A DNA stretch of 64,000 nucleotides from Pauljensenia sp902373545 (GCF_041432775.1 NZ_JAPWAG010000008.1:1-64000); one strand, 5' to 3'. Counted from the first letter of the stretch, positions 33,167 to 41,437 are shown. Program-made: numbers and translations. The notes: a model not told the origin generated them from the letters alone.

Positions 33167-33763
33167 TTATCGTCGGAAGCGGAAGGCGCTGGTTCCGGTC
33201 GCCTTGCGTGCGTCCCGGTGCATCGTCGCGATGCCCGCGTCGGAGAGGGGAGAGTCGCCGGGAAGTTCCCTTTTCTTGACGAGGCGTGGGGGACCCAGGA
33301 GGATGCCCTGTCCGGCGAGCGTCTGCTCGAGCTGGGCGAAAACCCGGTCGAGGGGATCTTTGGTCAGGCGCGGGCCGCGAATCGTGTCATCCCACGGGAA
33401 ACACCACAGCTCGGACCGCGGGAGGCCTCCAGGCACTGGCCTGGCTGCGACGATGAGGCGCGTCATATCGATGTTCCCGTGCCTCCTGTTCGCGACCAGG
33501 GACAGGGCGAGACCCGCCAGCGCGAGGCCGGGGAACGATGCGCCGAGATCACCCCAATCCGCGTCGGGGCCAGTCCCGCGGCGACGCCCCACCGTGATCT
33601 CCGTGCCCGTCCAGCCGCGCATCGCGAACTGGTCGAGCATCCCGGGCGTCTCCGAGCGGATGCCGACGCGGTTCCAGAAATCAATGCAGCGCGCGAAAGC
33701 CTCGCGCGGCGGGCACGACACGTCGAACACCGTCATCGGGCGGAAAGCAAACAGGGCACTCAT
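33167..33763 (-). CDS. Uncharacterised protein, first of a paralogous pair
   Basis: 198 residues from the ATG preceded by GGGAG; a longer upstream frame lacks start signals. Shared blocks with the next gene are GIRSETPGMLDQFAMRGWTG and LIVAARPVPGGLPRSELWCF. Between them lies a hydrophobic stretch (SFPGLALAGLALSLVANRR) that could be a membrane-associated helix and is weaker in the partner. The C-terminal part carries QLEQTLAGQGILLGPPRLVKK, comparable to the partner's RIEQSFRDEGLMIAAPERLR. Function unknown. The word GCCACGGCCTCGTC lies just upstream at 33837. Confidence 0.75.
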   Translation of the reverse strand: MSALFAFRPMTVFDVSCPPREAFARCIDFWNRVGIRSETPGMLDQFAMRGWTGTEITVGRRRGTGPDADWGDLGASFPGLALAGLALSLVANRRHGNIDMTRLIVAARPVPGGLPRSELWCFPWDDTIRGPRLTKDPLDRVFAQLEQTLAGQGILLGPPRLVKKRELPGDSPLSDAGIATMHRDARKATGTSAFRFRR

Positions 33764-33911
33764 CAATCTCCCAGAAAGAGGCGTCGCGGAGGAATCAGGC
33801 CGCCCAAGCGCGCGTCCAGCAGCGAGCGCGAACCCGGCCACGGCCTCGTCCCTCCATCGGGTGGTGGCATCAGGCTAGCAGTGCGAGTGCCCGGGCCACA
33901 GCTCGAGCCGC

Positions 33912-33917
33912 TAGGAT
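33912..33917 (+). promoter_or_regulatory. Leaderless promoter -10 of the DUF456 gene
   Basis: TAGGAT, eight bases before the ATG at 33926, with no ribosome-binding site. Confidence 0.5.
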
Positions 33918-33925
33918 AAGCGCCC

Positions 33926-34420
33926 ATGAGCATCCTCGGAACCGTCATCGTCGGCATCGTCATCCTCCTGGGAGTCATCGGTGCCGTCGTGCAAGTCTGG
34001 CCCTCCGCGCCCCTCGTCGGCGGCGCGATCCTCGTGTGGGCGTGGATGACCGGCACGACCAGCGCGTGGATCATCTTCGCGGTCGCGGCCCTCGTCCTCA
34101 TCCTGGGGACCGTCCTCAAATACGTCATCCCCGCGCGCGGCATGAACAAGGCCGGAATCCCCCAATCCACGCTCGTGTGGGGAGCCGCCGGCGGCGTCGT
34201 CGGATGGTTCATCGGTCTGCCCCTCGGCCTCGTCCTCGGCATGGTCGCCGCCATCTTCATCGTCGAATACCTGCGCAGCAAGGACACCGCCACCGCCTGG
34301 GCCTCCACACTCCAGGCCCTCAAGGCCTTCGGCTGGACCATCGCCATCGAACTGATCGCCGCCCTGACCAGCGCAACCGCGTGGGGCATCGGCGTCGCCC
34401 TGGCCGCCACCGGAAACTAG
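33926..34420 (+). CDS. DUF456 family membrane protein
   Basis: 164 residues and almost entirely hydrophobic, with about five membrane segments (near 5-25, 30-45, 47-67, 82-118 as two, and 135-160). The order ending in GGVVGWFIGLPLGLVLGMVAAIF followed by an FIVEYLRSK segment is typical of the DUF456 family. The family's function is unknown. It stands alone, 100 bases upstream of purA on the same strand. A separate promoter for purA is visible, so they are probably not co-transcribed. N-terminus and leaderless signal agree on the start. Confidence 0.85.
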   Translation: MSILGTVIVGIVILLGVIGAVVQVWPSAPLVGGAILVWAWMTGTTSAWIIFAVAALVLILGTVLKYVIPARGMNKAGIPQSTLVWGAAGGVVGWFIGLPLGLVLGMVAAIFIVEYLRSKDTATAWASTLQALKAFGWTIAIELIAALTSATAWGIGVALAATGN

Positions 34421-34462
34421 ACGGACCCCGCGCGAGGGCGCCCAGGCCTCGTCAATGTCCGC

Positions 34463-34468
34463 TAATAT
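34463..34468 (+). promoter_or_regulatory. Putative -10 of purA
   Basis: TAATAT gives a predicted start near 34475 and a leader of about 45 bases with GGAG six bases before the ATG. Confidence 0.45.
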
Positions 34469-34519
34469 AGGTCCGTTGCGCACCCCCGCGCGACGGACCC
34501 AAACTTTACGGAGATACTC

Positions 34520-35800
34520 ATGCCCGCCGTCATCGTGCTCGGCGCCCAGTGGGGCGACGAAGGCAAAGGCAAGGCCACCGACCAGCTCGGCCAGCACACC
34601 GACCTCGTCGTCAAGTTCAACGGAGGCAACAACGCCGGCCACACCGTCGTCATCGACGGCGAAAAGTACGCGCTGCACCTCCTGCCCGCCGGAATCCTCT
34701 CCGAAGGCGTCACCCCCATCATCGGCAACGGCGTCGTTGTCGACCTGGACGTGCTCTTCGAAGAGCTTGAGGACATCACGTCGCGCGGCGTGGACTGCTC
34801 GCGCCTGCTCATCTCCTCCAACGCGCACATCATCCCGCCCTACAACCGCCTCATGGACCAGGCGAACGAGCGTGCTCGCGGCAACAACCTGATCGGCACG
34901 ACCGGGCGCGGCATCGGCCCCACCTACGCCGACAAGATGAACCGCATCGGCCTGCGCATCCAGGACCTCTTCCACCCCGAGGAGCTGCGCGCCAAGGTCG
35001 AGGCCGCCCTGGCCCCGAAGAACACCATTTTCGAGGCCGTGGACCTTCAGGTGCTCGACCCCGCCGAGGTGTCCGACCACCTTCTATCCTTCGCTGATCG
35101 CATCAAGCCGATGCTGTGCGACGTGTCCCTCGTTGTCAACGATGCGCTGGACCGCGGCGACACCGTGCTCTTCGAGGGTGGCCAGGCCACGATGCTCGAC
35201 ATCGACCACGGCACCTACCCCTTCGTCACCTCCTCCAACCCCACCGCGGGCGGCGCGCTCACCGGCTCCGGTGTGGGCCCGACCCGTATCGACCGCGTCG
35301 TCGGCGTCGCCAAGGCGTACACGACCCGCGTCGGCGAGGGCCCGTTCCCCACGGAGCTGGACGACGAGGTCGGCGAGGCCCTGCGCACCAAGGGCGGCGA
35401 ATTCGGCGTGACCACCGGTCGCCCGCGCCGCACCGGCTGGTTCGACGCCGTCATCATGCGATACGCGACGCGCATCAACGGCCTGACCGACATCTGCCTG
35501 ACGAAGCTCGACGTGCTCTCCGGCTACGTCACGATCCCCGTGTGCGTGGCCTACGAGGTCGACGGAGTACGCACCGAGGAAATGCCCCTCGACCAGGCCG
35601 GCTTCGAGGCCGCCGTGCCCGTGTACGAGGAGCTGCCCGGCTGGAGCGAGGACATCTCGCAGTGCCGTTCCTTCGAGGAGCTGCCCCAGGCCGCCCAGGA
35701 CTACATCACGCGCCTGGAAGAGCTGTCGCGCTGCCGCATCCAGTCCATCGGCGTGGGCCCGGGCCGCGAGGCGACCATCGTGCGCTACCCGCTCATGTGA
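34520..35800 (+). CDS. purA: Adenylosuccinate synthetase
   Basis: 426 residues, standard length. It joins IMP and aspartate using GTP, the first step from IMP to AMP in the cytoplasm. The P-loop/catalytic QWGDEGKGK is at 10-18 with Asp13, and catalytic His41 is in NNAGHTVV. NNLIGTTGRGIGPTYADK is near 127-144, and TTGRPRRTGWFD lies in the IMP/aspartate-binding region. A good GGAG site precedes the ATG. No other purine gene is adjacent. A perfect GC-rich hairpin with a short T-run ends the unit. Confidence 0.98.
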   Translation: MPAVIVLGAQWGDEGKGKATDQLGQHTDLVVKFNGGNNAGHTVVIDGEKYALHLLPAGILSEGVTPIIGNGVVVDLDVLFEELEDITSRGVDCSRLLISSNAHIIPPYNRLMDQANERARGNNLIGTTGRGIGPTYADKMNRIGLRIQDLFHPEELRAKVEAALAPKNTIFEAVDLQVLDPAEVSDHLLSFADRIKPMLCDVSLVVNDALDRGDTVLFEGGQATMLDIDHGTYPFVTSSNPTAGGALTGSGVGPTRIDRVVGVAKAYTTRVGEGPFPTELDDEVGEALRTKGGEFGVTTGRPRRTGWFDAVIMRYATRINGLTDICLTKLDVLSGYVTIPVCVAYEVDGVRTEEMPLDQAGFEAAVPVYEELPGWSEDISQCRSFEELPQAAQDYITRLEELSRCRIQSIGVGPGREATIVRYPLM

Positions 35801-35818
35801 CGGTTGCCTGAAGCGTTC

Positions 35819-35852
35819 GGGGGCCGGTGCTGGCAGCGCCGGCCCCCGTTTT
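35819..35852 (+). terminator. Rho-independent terminator of purA
   Basis: GGGGGCCGGTGCT pairs with AGCGCCGGCCCCC around GGC (one T:G pair), followed by GTTTTG. Confidence 0.85.
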
Positions 35853-36004
35853 GTGCGCGGGAGGGGCGGGTGTGTTGCTGGGGGCGTTCCAGGTATGGGG
35901 GTGTCAGTGGCTGAGGGGTGGTGCCGTCGGGTACGCGGGCGGCGCCGGGCAGCGTCTTGGGCCGACGATCGCACACAGGAATTCGACCCACGCGCCTGAC
36001 GAAT
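35853..36004. other. Non-coding stretch
   Basis: Nothing recognised between the purA terminator and the inverted-repeat element. Confidence 0.4.
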
Positions 36005-36128
36005 CAAAAGTCGCACGTAATTTGGGTACCCTCACTTTTCTTAGGTATCGAGAAAATGTTGCAATTCCAACGATGTGATTTCAATGTTTGAAATACACGC
36101 GAGGGAATTACGTGCGACATTTCTGAGG
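36005..36128. repeat. Inverted-repeat element, copy near 36 kb
   Basis: AAAAGTCGCACGTAATTTGG at the left pairs with GAATTACGTGCGACATTT at the right. Internal GGTACCCTCACTTTTC and the ATTTCAATGTTTGAAAT dyad are shared with the copy at 1-63. Orientation is opposite to the 28-31 kb copies. Confidence 0.9.
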
Positions 36129-36223
36129 AACTACAGCGTAAGGAACTACAGCGTAAGGAACCACAGCGTAAGGCGCCACAAAGGCATCTCAAAGGCACCA
36201 CAGCGTAAGGCACCACAACGTAA
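36127..36223 (+). repeat. 15-bp tandem units beside the element
   Basis: Five units of the type GGAACTACAGCGTAA or GGCACCACAGCGTAA, interrupted once by a 22-base variant (36172-36193). They begin exactly where the inverted-repeat element ends. Confidence 0.8.
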
Positions 36224-36751
36224 GGCACCACACAGGGCCCCAAGCAGAAGACAACTCAAGCCCACAAGACGCCCAGGCCACCTCGCGCGGAATCACGCCA
36301 CGACGACACGACAGGAAACAGCCTCAACGATCCCAAACCCGGGATGGGCCGACGTACGCAGTTCCAGGCCCTCGCATCGGCGCGCAGATACGACAAAGCA
36401 CGCCGAACCGAATGCGCCTGTCGGCGCGAAGGCCGCTCGTAGCGGCAGAGTTTGGAGCCCGGGGCATACCGGTCCGGCGTGCCCCACAACTCTACGGCCA
36501 CCCGCCCCACGGCCGCACTCCGGGGCGGCGTGGATCAACCCACACAGGGCATGTGCCACAGCGCAACCCGCAACAACGAGGCCCGAACCACCTCTCGTGG
36601 CCACGGGAACCGCAGCGCTGATCGGGGCGCCACGTTCCGACGAGACGAGAGCACCTGTCTCGTGACAATCCCAGCCCTGCGCCTCGGAAAGTTGCCCGCG
36701 CGGGCGGCCACGGCCTCGTCGAGGACTGACATGTGGGACCATGGAAGCGTG
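36224..36751. other. Non-coding stretch before the membrane protein gene
   Basis: Bases about 36240-36275 match the flank at about 110-145. No gene is supported; frames on both strands lack start signals. GCCACGGCCTCGTC occurs at 36707, 45 bases before the next gene. Confidence 0.5.
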
Positions 36752-37675
36752 ATGACTTCTCCACAACCGCCCACGCGCTCCCGAACCGCCACTAACCGCG
36801 GAGTGCGCCGCGAGACCTTGGCCTCCAAGCGAGTGCCCGCCGGCGTCGGCACATTCACCGTCATCGCGCTGGCGGCGCTGACGATCACGGCGTGGTGGCT
36901 GCCCGCCTCGCGCTGGACGGTCGGACCGGTCGTCGCGGCCGCGTCCTTCCTGCTGGCGCTCGGCTGGCCGACTTTGGCGCGCCTGCACATGCCGTGGCTC
37001 GCACAGGCGGTCCTGGCGCTCGGCGGGGCGCTGACCCCCGTGGGCGTCGCCTACTGGAAGAACCTTGACATCGCGATCCCCCTGACCGGCATCACGCTGG
37101 TCTTGCTGGTCGCCGCGACCATCCTCGACGCGCCTGCGCCGCGCGACCACTCGGTGGGCCACACGACCGAACACTGGGGGTCGACCTCGCTGACTGCCGC
37201 GCTCGCCTCCTCGGTGACCGCCCTCCTCATCGTCACGTCCGGCTCGATGTGGGTGTCCCTGACAGTCCACACGCGTTGGTCGGTCGTCGTGCCCATGGCC
37301 GCCCTGGTCGCCATCGTCGCCGCCGCGTCGGCGCGCAGCGGGCGCAGCGCCACCGCGGGCGTCGTCTTCTCCGTCATTTTCGGCCTGTTCGCGGGCCTCA
37401 TCGCGTCGTCGATCGCCTGGCTGCTCGGTCACACGTCGGATCTGCTGCCCGTCGTCTTTCCCTCCATCGCCAAGCCTTTCGGCGACTTCGCCGCCTTCCT
37501 GACCCTGGGCGGCGTGACCGGCTTCGGAGTGGGCTTCGCCGTGTCCGTCGTGGACGCGCTGCTCGGCGAGCGCGCCTCCTCCGCCCAGCTCGCCTCCGTC
37601 CTGGGCCGCGGCGCCGCCAAATTCCTGGTCGCCGCCCTCCCCGTCTACGCCATGACGCGCATCGGCGGCATCTGA
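36752..37675 (+). CDS. Polytopic membrane protein of unknown function
   Basis: About 307 residues with eight or nine hydrophobic segments after a basic N-terminal tail (about residues 1-30). The ATG at 36752 has GGAAG five bases upstream; an ATG at 36731 in the same frame is the alternative. Hydrophobic stretches include TFTVIALAALTITAWWL, AVLALGGALTPVGVAYW and VVFSVIFGLFAGLIASSIAW. No transporter signature, cofactor motif or charged residues typical of a channel stand out. It is a single gene flanked by repeats on both sides. Function unknown. Confidence 0.75.
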   Translation: MTSPQPPTRSRTATNRGVRRETLASKRVPAGVGTFTVIALAALTITAWWLPASRWTVGPVVAAASFLLALGWPTLARLHMPWLAQAVLALGGALTPVGVAYWKNLDIAIPLTGITLVLLVAATILDAPAPRDHSVGHTTEHWGSTSLTAALASSVTALLIVTSGSMWVSLTVHTRWSVVVPMAALVAIVAAASARSGRSATAGVVFSVIFGLFAGLIASSIAWLLGHTSDLLPVVFPSIAKPFGDFAAFLTLGGVTGFGVGFAVSVVDALLGERASSAQLASVLGRGAAKFLVAALPVYAMTRIGGI

Positions 37676-38079
37676 GGGCCGCTCTCGTCCTCCATCGACG
37701 AGGCCATGGCCGCTTCACCGTCCCCGTTTCCCCAGGTGGGAGGCGGGCTGGGGAGCCGGTGAGCGGGCCGTGCCTGAGAGTGCGGCGGCCCCGGAAGGCG
37801 GCCCCGGAATGCAGTTTGGCCGTGGGGGCCGCGAGCGAGCTCGGACCTGCAAGGCGGCGTCGGCTGGGGTGGGGGAGCGCTAGGTGCGGCGGGCCCCGGA
37901 AGGCGGCCCCGGCCTCGTGCCAGGCCGTGCACCGAGACTCCGCCAGGCCCCGGAAGGCGGCGTCGGCCTCGTGCCAGGCCGTGCCCCGAGACTCCGCTGT
38001 GCCCCGGAAGGCGGCCCCGGCCTCGTGCGTGTTCGCTCCTGGCCGCACCTGCCGCGCGGTGCGCGCCCACCCCACGCGT
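37676..38079. other. Non-coding region with GC-rich repeats
   Basis: Holds the 54-bp tandem repeat at 37894-38034 and scattered CCCCGGAAGGCGGC words before it (from about 37790). Both strands are open for over 200 bases because of composition. I do not support a gene. Confidence 0.5.
37894..38034 (+). repeat. 54-bp tandem repeat, about 2.6 units
   Basis: Units begin with CCCCGGAAGGCGGC at 37894, 37948 and 38002 and contain GGCCTCGTGCCAGGCCGTG. They differ at a handful of positions. 54 is a multiple of three, so a coded repeat is possible on either strand but has no start signal. Confidence 0.85.
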
Positions 38080-38085
38080 TAGGCT
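38080..38085 (+). promoter_or_regulatory. Leaderless promoter -10 of the FABP/ygfZ/dtd operon
   Basis: TAGGCT, six bases (GGAGCC) before the ATG at 38092. Confidence 0.55.
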
Positions 38086-38091
38086 GGAGCC

Positions 38092-38754
38092 ATGATGGAG
38101 ATACCTGCTGACCTGCCCGCACTTGTCGCTCCCGTCGCGTGGATGCTCGGAACCTGGGAGGGCTGGGGCATGTACGCCGCCCCCGCCGCCCCCGGCCAGG
38201 AAGAATCCGCCGAGGATTCCCCCGTCATCGAGGAGATCCGCGGCGACGTCGTCGGCGAGCAGATGCGCCTGGTGACCCGCGTGTACGCGGGCGTCGCCTC
38301 CGCGCCGATTGACCCCACGTGGGACGCCGCGCAGGGCCTAGCCGCAATCAAGAAGGGCGACCTGATCAGCGAGGAGACCGTGTACGTCTCCGTCGCCCCC
38401 TCCGACGCGCCGCTGCCCCCGCCCGGCCAGTACAACTCCCGCGAGTTCACGGCGACCTCCGCCTCCACCGAGGGCCACAGCGCCGTGTGGGACGGCGTGA
38501 GTGTCGGCCCGCGCGTGCAGATGGTCTCCGATGCGATCGCGCTCGGCGTGGGCGCCACCCGCGTGACGCACCTGGGCCGCATGTTCGGCCTGGTCGCGGG
38601 CGAGCTCATGTGGACGCAGGAGCGCACGCTCGATGGCGAGGCCGAAGCCGACGTCGAGATCTCCGGCCGCCTGCACCGCACCGCGCAGGCCTCCACCGAG
38701 TCCGGCGAGGTCATCGACGGCATCGACGACTCGCAGGGCGGTTTCCTTGTCTGA
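38092..38754 (+). CDS. Nitrobindin-like (FABP/THAP4-type) beta-barrel protein
   Basis: 220 residues. The motif LGTWEGWGMY near residues 19-28 matches the GTWxGxGxxY hallmark of actinobacterial nitrobindin-like barrels, related to the heme-binding THAP4 domain. Later strands include REFTATSAS, THLGRMFGLVAGELMWTQE and the closing ISGRLHR. I cannot confirm a heme-ligand histidine near the C-terminus, so heme binding is uncertain. First gene of a three-gene operon with ygfZ (8-base overlap) and dtd. Pairing of this family with ygfZ is known in actinobacteria. The first of two adjacent ATGs is six bases after the -10 box and is chosen. Confidence 0.85.
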   Translation: MMEIPADLPALVAPVAWMLGTWEGWGMYAAPAAPGQEESAEDSPVIEEIRGDVVGEQMRLVTRVYAGVASAPIDPTWDAAQGLAAIKKGDLISEETVYVSVAPSDAPLPPPGQYNSREFTATSASTEGHSAVWDGVSVGPRVQMVSDAIALGVGATRVTHLGRMFGLVAGELMWTQERTLDGEAEADVEISGRLHRTAQASTESGEVIDGIDDSQGGFLV

Positions 38755-39991
38755 GTCCGCGCCCGATTCCGAGTTCGTCGACGAGGCCGTGGCCTCCTTC
38801 GGCGCGACCCCGCACTTCGGGGACCCGTCGGGGGAGCAGTGGGCCCTCGAGGGCGGTCGCGCGCTGGTGCGCCGCCCGGACCTGGCGGTCATCGCTGTGT
38901 TGGGGGCCGATCGACTGACGTGGCTGACGTCGCTGGCCTCCCAGATCGTCACCGGCCTCGTGCCCGGCATGAGCCGCGAGCTGCTGATCCTCTCGCCCGA
39001 AGGCCGCGTCGAGCACTGGGCCGGCGCGAGCGACGACGGGGAGGCGCTGCACCTGATCGTGGAGCGCTCGGACCTGTCGGGGTTCGTGGCGTTCCTGGAC
39101 TCGATGCGTTTCGCGCTGCGCGTCTCTGTTGCCGAGCGCGACGTCGCCGTCTTCTCCTCCGTGCGCGCGGGCGCGAATACGCCCGAGGCCGTGGCCGCCC
39201 TGCCCGGACACCTGTGGACCTGGGAGGACCCGTGGCCCGGCGTTGTCGACGGCGGGGCCGCCTACTTCCAGGGCGAGCGCCACCCCGGCGCCCGCACCCC
39301 GATGATGTTTCACGCTGTTTCACGGCAGGCTGCGGACGAGTTCGAGGCCGCGTGGCTTGCCGGCGGAGCTGCTTCCGGCGCCGCCGAGGCACACGCAGCG
39401 CCCTCTTCTGCGCCCTCCGGCGCGCGCTCCTCGACGCCGTCCCCGGCAGGCGGCAAGCGTCGCCGCGCCGGATACCTCGCGTGGGAGGCCATGCGTATCG
39501 CCGCGTGGAAGCCGCGCCTGGGCCGCGAGACGGACGCGCGAGCGATCCCGCCCGAGGTGGACTGGCTGCGCAGCGCCGTCCACACGTCGAAGGGCTGCTA
39601 CCGCGGTCAGGAAACCATCGCCCGCGTCATCAACCTGGGGCGCCCCCCGCGCCGCCTGACCTACCTACAGCTGGACGGCTCGCGCGGCGACCTGCCCGCT
39701 CCCGGCACGCCCATCACCGTGGGCGGGCGTCAGGTCGGCGTCATCACCTCCTCGGCGCGCCACGCGGACGAGGGGCCGATCGCCCTCGCGCTCATCGCCC
39801 GCGCCGTGCCCGTGAGCACCGTCTTCGACATCGACGGCGTCGCCGCCGCCCAGGAGGAGATCGTGCCCGTTCACGGCAAGTCCTCCGTGTCCCCGCAGAC
39901 CCGCCCGGGCGCCGACCTCTCCCGCGAGGCCGGCCAGCGCGGCGGCTCCACTGGCTTTGGCGGCCTCGGCTCGGCGCTAGGGTCCCGCTGA
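38747..39991 (+). CDS. ygfZ: YgfZ/GcvT-like folate-dependent Fe-S repair protein
   Basis: 414 residues from a TTG start overlapping the previous stop, with AGGGCGG eight bases upstream. A GTG about 14 codons later is the alternative. The family signature KGCYRGQETIARV is at 282-294, with the key Cys284. The N-terminal folate-binding half has LGADRLTWLTSLASQ and MSRELLILSPEGRVEH. YgfZ uses folate to maintain certain iron-sulfur enzymes. A low-complexity Ala/Ser/Pro/Lys linker (about residues 206-240) interrupts the core and looks like an inserted loop. The word GACGAGGCCGTGGC is at 38779. Confidence 0.9.
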   Translation: MSESAPDSEFVDEAVASFGATPHFGDPSGEQWALEGGRALVRRPDLAVIAVLGADRLTWLTSLASQIVTGLVPGMSRELLILSPEGRVEHWAGASDDGEALHLIVERSDLSGFVAFLDSMRFALRVSVAERDVAVFSSVRAGANTPEAVAALPGHLWTWEDPWPGVVDGGAAYFQGERHPGARTPMMFHAVSRQAADEFEAAWLAGGAASGAAEAHAAPSSAPSGARSSTPSPAGGKRRRAGYLAWEAMRIAAWKPRLGRETDARAIPPEVDWLRSAVHTSKGCYRGQETIARVINLGRPPRRLTYLQLDGSRGDLPAPGTPITVGGRQVGVITSSARHADEGPIALALIARAVPVSTVFDIDGVAAAQEEIVPVHGKSSVSPQTRPGADLSREAGQRGGSTGFGGLGSALGSR

Positions 39992-40536
39992 TGCGCGCCG
40001 TTATTCAGCGCGCCACCTCCGGCGAAGTCCGCGTCGAGGGCCGCGTCGTCGGCCGCCTCGTCTTCGATCCTGTCGACGAGGCCAGGGCTGGCTGTGCGGG
40101 GCCTGCCTCGTCGGGCGGCGTCGTGACCACTCCCGGTGGGCAGAACCCAGCCACTCCGTCGGGGGAGGGGATGTGCGAGGCGCGCCAAGGCCTCGTCGTC
40201 CTCCTGGGTGTTCAGCGCGGCGACGGACCGGCCCAGGTGGCGACCGTCGCGCGCAAGGTTGCGGAGCTGCGCATCCTCGACGAGGAACGATCCGCGCTCG
40301 ACGTGGGCGCGCCGGTCCTCGTGATTTCGCAGTTCACGCTGTACGGGGACACGCGCAAGGGGCGGCGGCCGTCATGGGCGCATGCCGCTCCCGGTGAGGA
40401 GGCCGAGCCCCTCGTCGAGGCCGTCGTGGCCGACCTGCGTTCGCGCGGCCTGCACGTGGAGACCGGCCAATTCGGCGCGATGATGGAGGTTTCGCTGGTC
40501 AACGACGGGCCGTTCACGGTCCTCGTCGAGGCATAG
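39991..40536 (+). CDS. dtd: D-aminoacyl-tRNA deacylase with internal insertion
   Basis: 181 residues against the usual 140-150. It hydrolyses D-amino acids from tRNA. The family blocks are MRAVIQRATSGEVRVEG at the start, SQFTLYGDTRKGRRPSW at the active site and NDGPFTVLVEA at the end. Between GRLV (21-24) and VLLGVQ (70-75) lie about 45 extra residues rich in Gly, Ala and Pro. In DNA the extra 135 bases are bounded by direct repeats GCCTCGTC (40055-40062 and 40190-40197). Removing one repeat unit would give GRLVVLLGVQ, the expected family sequence. Start ATG overlaps the ygfZ stop by one base. Confidence 0.92.
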   Translation: MRAVIQRATSGEVRVEGRVVGRLVFDPVDEARAGCAGPASSGGVVTTPGGQNPATPSGEGMCEARQGLVVLLGVQRGDGPAQVATVARKVAELRILDEERSALDVGAPVLVISQFTLYGDTRKGRRPSWAHAAPGEEAEPLVEAVVADLRSRGLHVETGQFGAMMEVSLVNDGPFTVLVEA

Positions 40537-40538
40537 TT

Positions 40539-41345
40539 CCCCCACAACGTCGCACGTAATTTCCCTGTCAACCTTTCAGGTTTTGAAATACAGTCGTTGC
40601 AATTCCAACGTTTGTGGCGCCAGTCGAAAACTGACCAAGGGAAATTACGTGCGACTTTTGGGTGAGGCTCCCAGAGGCGCCAGCCGATAGTTCGCGCCCC
40701 GCCTCGTCCCTGTGTCTCGCGTGCTGGTGAGCTGCCCTCTGTTGCGTGTGGCAACGGGTGTGGTTTCTCAAAAATCTCGCACGTAATTTCCATGTCAACC
40801 TTTTAAGTTTTGAAATATGGTCGTTGCAATTGCAACGTTTGTGGCGCCAGTCGAAAACTGACCAAGGGAAATTACGTGCGACTTTTGGGTGAAGCTCCCA
40901 GAGAGGCCAGCCGATAGTTCGCGCCCCGGCCTCGTCCCGGTGCCTCGCGTGCTGGTGAGCTGCCCTCTGTTGCGTGTGGCAACGGGTGTGGTTTCCCAAA
41001 AATCTCGCACGTAATTTCCATGTCAACCTTTCAAGTTTTGAAATACGGTCGTTGCAATTGCAACGTTTGTGAGGCTAATCGAAAACTGACCAAGGGAAAT
41101 TACGTGCGACTTTTGGGTGAAGCTCCCAGAGGTACCTGTCGATAGTTCGCGCCTCGGCCTCGTCCCGGCGCCTCGCGTGCTGGTGAAATGGCCACTGTTG
41201 CGTGTGGCAACGGGTGTGGTTTCCCAAAAATCTCGCACGTAATTTCCCTGTCAACCTTTCAGGTTTTGAAATGCGGTCGTTGCAATTGCAACGTTTATGG
41301 GCTGTCTCGAAAAGTGACCGAGGGAAATTACGTGCGACTTTTGGG
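40539..41345. repeat. Four tandem inverted-repeat elements, about 228-bp period
   Basis: Elements are at about 40539-40664, 40766-40890, 40995-41118 and 41223-41345. Each has TCGCACGTAATTTCC at one end and GGGAAATTACGTGCGACTTT at the other, and the last three contain the near-perfect palindrome CGTTGCAATTGCAACG. The roughly 100-base spacers are also repeated, with CAGCCGATAGTTCGCGCC and a GTTGC-GTGTG-GCAAC mini-hairpin. This is a different subtype from the 28-31 kb copies but has the same ends. Confidence 0.92.
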
Positions 41346-41437
41346 TGAAGCGCCCAGAGATGCCGGCCGATAGTTCGTGCCCCGGCCTCGGCCCTGCGCC
41401 GAGGGCGAAAGTGCGCGCGCGGGTCCGCGTCGACCCG

